This document shows positions 60,079 to 64,000 of a DNA stretch of 64,000 nucleotides, one piece after another. This DNA comes from Curtobacterium sp. 458 (lineage in GTDB: Bacteria > Actinomycetota > Actinomycetes > Actinomycetales > Microbacteriaceae). Location: positions 2,274,026 to 2,338,025 of the forward strand of contig NZ_CP129104.1 of the NCBI RefSeq assembly GCF_030406605.1, in the 5' to 3' direction. Each line of letters starts with the position of its first letter. The stretch's first letter is position 1. Position numbers and translations under genes: made by a program. The notes under the pieces were generated by a model, which made no database searches, had not been told where the DNA came from, and saw nothing but the letters and a program-made list of their open reading frames with translations.

Positions 60079-61481
60079 GCGCCAGCACCCCCGCCACCGT
60101 CCGCCGCTGGTTGGTCCGCGGCACCGCCACCGCGGTCGCCGTGGTCGTCGCCGCCGGCACCGTGACGGTGGCGCACGCCATCGGGACCGAGTCGACCCCC
60201 GGCCGTCCCGCCGGACAGACGGTCACCCCCGTCGCGGCCGACGCGCAGCGGGTCTGCGCGGGCAACGCACTGCGGCTCTCGGACGACGCGGGCAACGACG
60301 CGACCAAGGCGAGCCCGGTCGGCAGCGCCACCGTGGCCACGGCGACGACGGGCGACTCCGTCGAGCGGTCCGACCTCGGCGTGGACGACTCCGGCAGCAG
60401 CGACCCCCGGCTCCTCACCGCGCCGGCCGGCTCCACGACGCCGCAGGTCGCGGGCAGCAGCTACCAGAGCGTCTCCGATGGTGACCTCGTCGGCGTCGGA
60501 GCCGCGTCGTGCGACGACCCCGCGCAGTCGACCTGGCTGGTCGGGGGCTCGACCGAGACCGGACGCACGAGCCTCATCACGCTCGCGAACCCCACCGACG
60601 TGAACGCCACCGTCGACCTCGCGATCTACGACGGCTCCGGCACCGTGAGCGCCCCGGGGACGACCGGCATCGTGGTCGCCCCGCGGAGCCAGAAGGTCGT
60701 GCCGCTGTCCGGCTTCGTCTCCGACCAGGGCTCGACCGTCGTCCACGTCGAGTCCTCCGGTGGGCAGATCGTCGCGCACATGCAGGAGACGGTGGTGCGG
60801 ACGCTCACCCCCGGTGGCTTCGACATCGTGTCCGGCGGCGCCGCTCCGAGCACGTCCCAGATCATCCCCGGGGTCGTCCTCGAGGGCGCCGACGCCGCCC
60901 AGCGCGGCGACGACACCGCGGACGCCGCCCCGGTGGTCCGGCTCTTCGTCCCCGGCACCACCGCGGCCCGGGTGACGCTCGGGATCACGACGGCGGACGG
61001 CGGCGGCTCCACCGTGAACGCCACGGCCGAGCCGGGCATCGTGACCGACGTCACGCTCGACGACTTCCCGGACGGGCGGTACTCGCTCACGATCAGCTCG
61101 ACGGTGCCGGTCGTCGCGGGCGCCCGCACCACGACGCCGACCCAGGACGACGCGACCGACCTCGGCTGGTTCGCGTCGGCCGAGCCGCTCGGGGACGACG
61201 TCGTCACCGCGGTCGCGCCCGGTGACGGTGCACAGCTGACCCTCGTCAACCCGACGCGTGCGGACGCCGACGTCACGATCGCCTCCGGCGACGAGGAGCG
61301 GCAGGTGTCCGTCGTCTCCGGGGCCACCGTGACCGTCCCGGCGCCGACCGCGAAGCAGCTGACGATCACGGGCGCCGCGGGGCTCGTGGCCGGGGTGACC
61401 TACCAGAACGACGACGGGATCGCGGGCTTCCCGGTGCGGCCGTCGACGGCCGTCTCGACCCCGGTGCGCGTCTACCCGTGA
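60075..61481 (+). CDS. DUF5719 family exported protein
   Basis: A 468-residue protein with an N-terminal signal anchor (about 12-36, ending VTVAHA) and a beta-rich extracytoplasmic part built of several similar sandwich-like units (LITLANPTDVNATVDLAIYD; VRLFVPGTTAARVTLGIT; LTLVNPTRADADVTIAS). The order matches DUF5719, which regularly follows the giant GT2 protein near whiB in actinobacteria. Function is not known; coupling to the upstream gene suggests a complex in the envelope. Confidence 0.82.
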   Translation: MSASTPATVRRWLVRGTATAVAVVVAAGTVTVAHAIGTESTPGRPAGQTVTPVAADAQRVCAGNALRLSDDAGNDATKASPVGSATVATATTGDSVERSDLGVDDSGSSDPRLLTAPAGSTTPQVAGSSYQSVSDGDLVGVGAASCDDPAQSTWLVGGSTETGRTSLITLANPTDVNATVDLAIYDGSGTVSAPGTTGIVVAPRSQKVVPLSGFVSDQGSTVVHVESSGGQIVAHMQETVVRTLTPGGFDIVSGGAAPSTSQIIPGVVLEGADAAQRGDDTADAAPVVRLFVPGTTAARVTLGITTADGGGSTVNATAEPGIVTDVTLDDFPDGRYSLTISSTVPVVAGARTTTPTQDDATDLGWFASAEPLGDDVVTAVAPGDGAQLTLVNPTRADADVTIASGDEERQVSVVSGATVTVPAPTAKQLTITGAAGLVAGVTYQNDDGIAGFPVRPSTAVSTPVRVYP

Positions 61482-61545
61482 GCGGGGAACGCGCGGCCCG
61501 CTGGGTGCATCGGGTGCGCTGGGTCCGTCGGGTCCGTCGGGCCCG

Positions 61546-61986
61546 TCACCAGTGCCGGTAGCGGTCCGGTGCCAGGTCCCACGGGTCCTTGTCGATCAGC
61601 TCGCCGACCGCGCGGAACACGGCGGTCTCGACGATGATCCGGCGGTCCACGTCGTCCTTCTCGGGGCTGCGGGTCACCCGCTCCACGGGGACGCGGAACA
61701 CCGTGACCCGCTTGCCGGCCCGGTCGACCCGCCACCGCGGCATCCGGTCCGGCAGGGTCGGGTCGGTCGGCATGTCCGCGACCTGGAACACGACGCCCGC
61801 GAGCTCGTCCGGCCACAGCTGCACGAGGTAGTGCGCGGTGTCACCGACGATCCGGTCGAACGCCTCCGCCCGCGTGGTGAGCGGTGCGAGGTCCGGTCCG
61901 GTCACGCTCGAACGACCACCGCGTCCGTGCCGGGAACGGCCCCGGCCTCGGTCGACCGGGGTGACGAGCGGGGGCTTGCGACGCAT
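61546..61986 (-). CDS. Metallopeptidase-like (DUF1025/zincin family) protein without HExxH
   Basis: A 146-residue protein similar in order to mycobacterial Rv3259 and the zincin-like DUF1025 family: basic N-terminus, ERV-like FDRIVGDTAHYLVQLWPDEL, RVTVFRVPVERVTRS, then the region where the zinc motif HExxH is expected, which reads RRIIVETAVFRAVGELIDKD. With no His it is unlikely to bind zinc. It keeps the conserved tail DPWDLAPDRY. Leaderless start at ATG 61986, 6 nt after TACGAT on the minus strand. It is divergent from DUF3499; in mycobacteria the two are next to each other near whiB2. Confidence 0.8.
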   Translation of the reverse strand: MRRKPPLVTPVDRGRGRSRHGRGGRSSVTGPDLAPLTTRAEAFDRIVGDTAHYLVQLWPDELAGVVFQVADMPTDPTLPDRMPRWRVDRAGKRVTVFRVPVERVTRSPEKDDVDRRIIVETAVFRAVGELIDKDPWDLAPDRYRHW

Positions 61987-61992
61987 CCCGTC

Positions 61993-61998
61993 ATCGTA
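61993..61998 (-). promoter_or_regulatory. -10 box of leaderless promoter
   Basis: TACGAT on the minus strand, 6 nt, then ATG 61986. Confidence 0.6.
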
Positions 61999-62028
61999 CG
62001 CGGGCGCAGGGGTCCGGGACCCACCCGG

Positions 62029-62034
62029 TAGGGT
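62029..62034 (+). promoter_or_regulatory. -10 box for DUF3499
   Basis: TAGGGT, 10 nt, then ATG 62045; a leader of only a few bases is expected. Confidence 0.4.
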
Positions 62035-62044
62035 CGGTACCGGT

Positions 62045-62257
62045 ATGGACGTACGGATCTGCAGCAAGGTCGCCTGTGGCGCGAGCGCGTCGGCGACCCT
62101 GACGTACGACTACGGGGACTCGATGGTCGTCGTCGGCCCGCTCTCGACGCGGGTCGAGCCGCACGGTTACGACCTGTGCGCGCGGCACGCCGCGCGGCTC
62201 CGGGTGCCGCGGGGGTGGCGCGTCGTTCGACGCGAGCCGCTCCGCGAAGCCGACTGA
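62045..62257 (+). CDS. DUF3499 family protein
   Basis: A 70-residue protein. [19 protein letters not shown], then [19 protein letters not shown] and [12 protein letters not shown] are the defining blocks of DUF3499, a small actinobacterial family with a CxxxxC and a CxxH that may bind zinc. It is shorter than many homologues, which carry a C-terminal extension. In mycobacteria (Rv3258c) the next gene is a phosphomannomutase; here it is ahcY. Confidence 0.88.
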   Translation: MDVRICSKVACGASASATLTYDYGDSMVVVGPLSTRVEPHGYDLCARHAARLRVPRGWRVVRREPLREAD

Positions 62258-62262
62258 GGCAC

Positions 62263-62321
62263 CGGCCTGGAGGCCCTGCTCGCGTGACCGACGTCGGGTC
62301 GCGCACCGTGCCTCCCGGCCG
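62263..62321. repeat. Paired element of the dispersed repeat family
   Basis: CGGCCTGGAGGCC begins 5 nt after the DUF3499 stop; CCGTGCCTCCCGGCCG completes the pair. Likely terminator of DUF3499. Confidence 0.6.
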
Positions 62322-62387
62322 TCACCGCCGTGGCGTGCTCCGCGCATCGCACCGCGTCGCGCACACCACGCGCCGACGCGCGCGTGG

Positions 62388-62393
62388 AAGACT
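62388..62393 (+). promoter_or_regulatory. Possible -10 box of leaderless promoter for ahcY
   Basis: AAGACT, 6 nt, then ATG 62400; first base departs from TANNNT. Confidence 0.35.
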
Positions 62394-62399
62394 GGCGCC

Positions 62400-63878
62400 A
62401 TGACCATCGAGTCCCGCACCGAAGCACCGTTCCGCGTCGCCGACCTCTCGTTGGCCGAGGCCGGACGCCACCAGATCCGCCTCGCGGAGAACGAGATGCC
62501 GGGGCTGATGGCCCTGCGCGAGGAGTTCGGCGCCCGGCAGCCCCTCGCTGGTGCCCGCATCGCCGGGTCGCTGCACATGACGGTGCAGACGGCGGTGCTC
62601 ATCGAGACGCTCGTGGCCCTCGGCGCGACGGTGCGCTGGGCGAGCTGCAACATCTTCTCGACGCAGGACGAGGCCGCCGCGGCGGTCGTCGTCGGCCCGA
62701 CCGGGACGGTCGACGAGCCCGCGGGCGTGCCGGTGTTCGCGTGGAAGGGCGAGACGCTCGAGGAGTACTGGTGGTGCACGAACCGGATCTTCGACTGGAG
62801 CGCCGAGGCGGCGTCCGCCGGAGCGGACTGGATCGGCCCGAACCTCATCCTCGACGACGGCGGCGACGCGACGATGCTCGTGCACACCGGTGCCGACGCA
62901 GAGGCCGCCGGGCGCGTGCCCGAGGCCGGACCCGACGCGAGCGCCGAGTGGCGGATCGTCCTCGACACCGTGGCGGCGTCGCTCCGGGACTCCGCGGACC
63001 GCTGGACCCGGATCGCCGCGGACATCGAGGGCGTGACCGAGGAGACCACCACGGGGGTGCACCGCCTCTACGAGCTGTCGCGCGACGGGAAGCTCAAGTT
63101 CCCGGCGATCAACGTCAACGACTCGGTGACCAAGTCGAAGTTCGACAACAAGTACGGCATCCGGCACTCGCTGCCCGACGGCCTGAACCGGGCGACCGAC
63201 GTCCTCATCGGCGGCAAGGTCGCGTTCGTCGTCGGGTACGGCGACGTCGGCAAGGGCGCGGCGGAGGCCCTCCGCGGCCAGGGCGCCCGGGTCATCGTTT
63301 CCGAGGTCGACCCGATCTGCGCGCTGCAGGCGGCGATGGACGGCTACCAGGTCGCGCGGCTCGCGGACGTCGCGGGTGAGGTCGACATCGTGGTGACGTG
63401 CACGGGCAACCTCGGCGTCGTCGGGGTCGAGGACATGCTCGCGTTGAAGCACCTCGCGGTCGTCGCGAACGTCGGGCACTTCGACAACGAGATCGACATG
63501 GCGGGGCTCGAGGCGCTACCCGGGGCCGAGAAGGTCGAGATCAAGCCGCAGGTGCACGAGTGGCGGCTGCCGAACGGTCGCTCGATCCTGGTGCTCTCCG
63601 AGGGGCGCCTGATGAACCTCGGCAACGCCACCGGGCACCCGTCGTTCGTCATGAGCAACTCGTTCACGAACCAGGTCCTCGCGCAGATCGAGCTGCACAC
63701 CCGGCGGGACGCGTACCCGACCGGGGTGTACGTGCTGCCGAAGCACCTCGACGAGAAGGTCGCGCGCCTGCACCTCGACGCCCTCGGGGTCCGGCTGACC
63801 TCGCTGCGGCCCGAGCAGGCGGCGTACATCGGTGTGCCGGTCGAGGGGCCGTACAAGCCGGAGCACTACCGGTACTGA
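62400..63878 (+). CDS. ahcY: Adenosylhomocysteinase
   Basis: A 492-residue NAD-dependent enzyme that hydrolyses S-adenosylhomocysteine to homocysteine and adenosine, keeping methylation reactions going. [31 protein letters not shown] (catalytic Lys/Asp region), the NAD site [15 protein letters not shown] and the C-terminal tail ending KPEHYRY are all conserved. Full length, including the long insert that many bacterial enzymes carry (about residues 160-200). If the mRNA is leaderless, as the promoter suggests, there is no room for an SAH riboswitch. It ends the conserved whiB-ahcY neighbourhood. Confidence 0.97.
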   Translation: MTIESRTEAPFRVADLSLAEAGRHQIRLAENEMPGLMALREEFGARQPLAGARIAGSLHMTVQTAVLIETLVALGATVRWASCNIFSTQDEAAAAVVVGPTGTVDEPAGVPVFAWKGETLEEYWWCTNRIFDWSAEAASAGADWIGPNLILDDGGDATMLVHTGADAEAAGRVPEAGPDASAEWRIVLDTVAASLRDSADRWTRIAADIEGVTEETTTGVHRLYELSRDGKLKFPAINVNDSVTKSKFDNKYGIRHSLPDGLNRATDVLIGGKVAFVVGYGDVGKGAAEALRGQGARVIVSEVDPICALQAAMDGYQVARLADVAGEVDIVVTCTGNLGVVGVEDMLALKHLAVVANVGHFDNEIDMAGLEALPGAEKVEIKPQVHEWRLPNGRSILVLSEGRLMNLGNATGHPSFVMSNSFTNQVLAQIELHTRRDAYPTGVYVLPKHLDEKVARLHLDALGVRLTSLRPEQAAYIGVPVEGPYKPEHYRY

Positions 63879-63901
63879 CGCGGCGGGGTGCGGGGACGCG
63901 C

Positions 63902-63981
63902 GGCGGCCGCGCCGCGCGCGAGCGCAGGGCCCGCAGCGCGCGGGGCGAGCGGGGCGGCCGCGCCGCGGGCGAGCGCAGGGC
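63902..63981. repeat. Direct repeat, 29 bp with 51-bp period
   Basis: Copies at 63902-63930 and 63953-63981 differ at one base and contain GGCCGCGCCGCG. They lie behind ahcY in noncoding DNA at the end of the window. Confidence 0.7.
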
Positions 63982-64000
63982 GCGCGGGGCTCGGGGCGCG

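Noticed and set aside
62258..62399. SAH riboswitch before ahcY
   Set aside because: The spacer holds the repeat-family hairpin and a likely leaderless promoter 6 nt before ATG; no pseudoknot-like SAH motif could be drawn.

Overview
The window is about 72% G+C by eye and dense with genes on both strands. It reads as chromosome from a high-GC actinobacterium, most likely a member of the Microbacteriaceae; a Curtobacterium-like genus is my guess, not a demonstrated fact. Supporting signs are the WhiB2-type regulator next to DUF5719, a degenerate metallopeptidase, DUF3499 and ahcY; the accD-accE/birA/PH-domain/purK/purE neighbourhood; GTG and TTG starts; and the large number of start codons that sit 6-8 nt after a TANNNT box, which indicates leaderless mRNAs. 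I saw no phage genes, transposases, tRNA, rRNA or cas genes.

Layout. 1-3949: the end of an RNA uracil-methyltransferase gene, then a three-gene operon of response regulator, histidine kinase and a kinase-like membrane protein without visible catalytic motifs. 3950-4514: the only long gene-free stretch. 4515-7812: acyl-CoA carboxylase beta and epsilon subunits, divergent from biotin protein ligase, then a PH-domain membrane protein. 7897-55562 is a roughly 47-kb surface-polysaccharide region with sugar-nucleotide genes (ugd, rmlA, rmlB, rmlC, rmlD, manA, then galE), an ABC-type polysaccharide exporter (wzm/wzt), a pyruvyl transferase, two O-antigen-ligase/polymerase-like proteins, an LPG-synthase/AglD-type membrane protein, a GtrA-type protein, four DUF2142 membrane proteins, two GT39-like proteins, a dolichol-phosphate-mannose-synthase-like enzyme and about ten soluble glycosyltransferases. 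Scattered in it are purK and purE (separated by 3 kb), a secreted GH25 lysozyme, a secreted GH6 glucanase and a lipoprotein/large secreted protein pair. 56780-63878: whiB, a giant membrane glycosyltransferase, DUF5719, the metallopeptidase-like gene, DUF3499 and ahcY.

How the genes fit together. Ugd, RmlA-D, ManA and GalE would supply UDP-glucuronate, dTDP-rhamnose, mannose and UDP-galactose precursors. Cytoplasmic GT2/GT4 enzymes would build chains on a lipid carrier, Wzm/Wzt would export them, and polyprenol-phosphate sugar synthases plus GT-C-like membrane proteins would add extracytoplasmic sugars. The pyruvyl transferase would add acidic ketals. Secreted proteins that share a GWAxDPD repeat may bind or remodel the envelope. 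This is inference from gene families.

Most notable observations: (1) a consistent leaderless promoter architecture; (2) a conserved inverted-repeat family that lies just behind stop codons and also occurs inside two coding regions, including birA; (3) a repeat domain of about 85-105 residues present six times in two secreted proteins; (4) several enzymes with apparently lost catalytic residues (kinase-like protein, one O-antigen-ligase paralogue, the metallopeptidase-like protein, an N-terminal GT2-like domain). I did not find a clearly new defence or mobile system.
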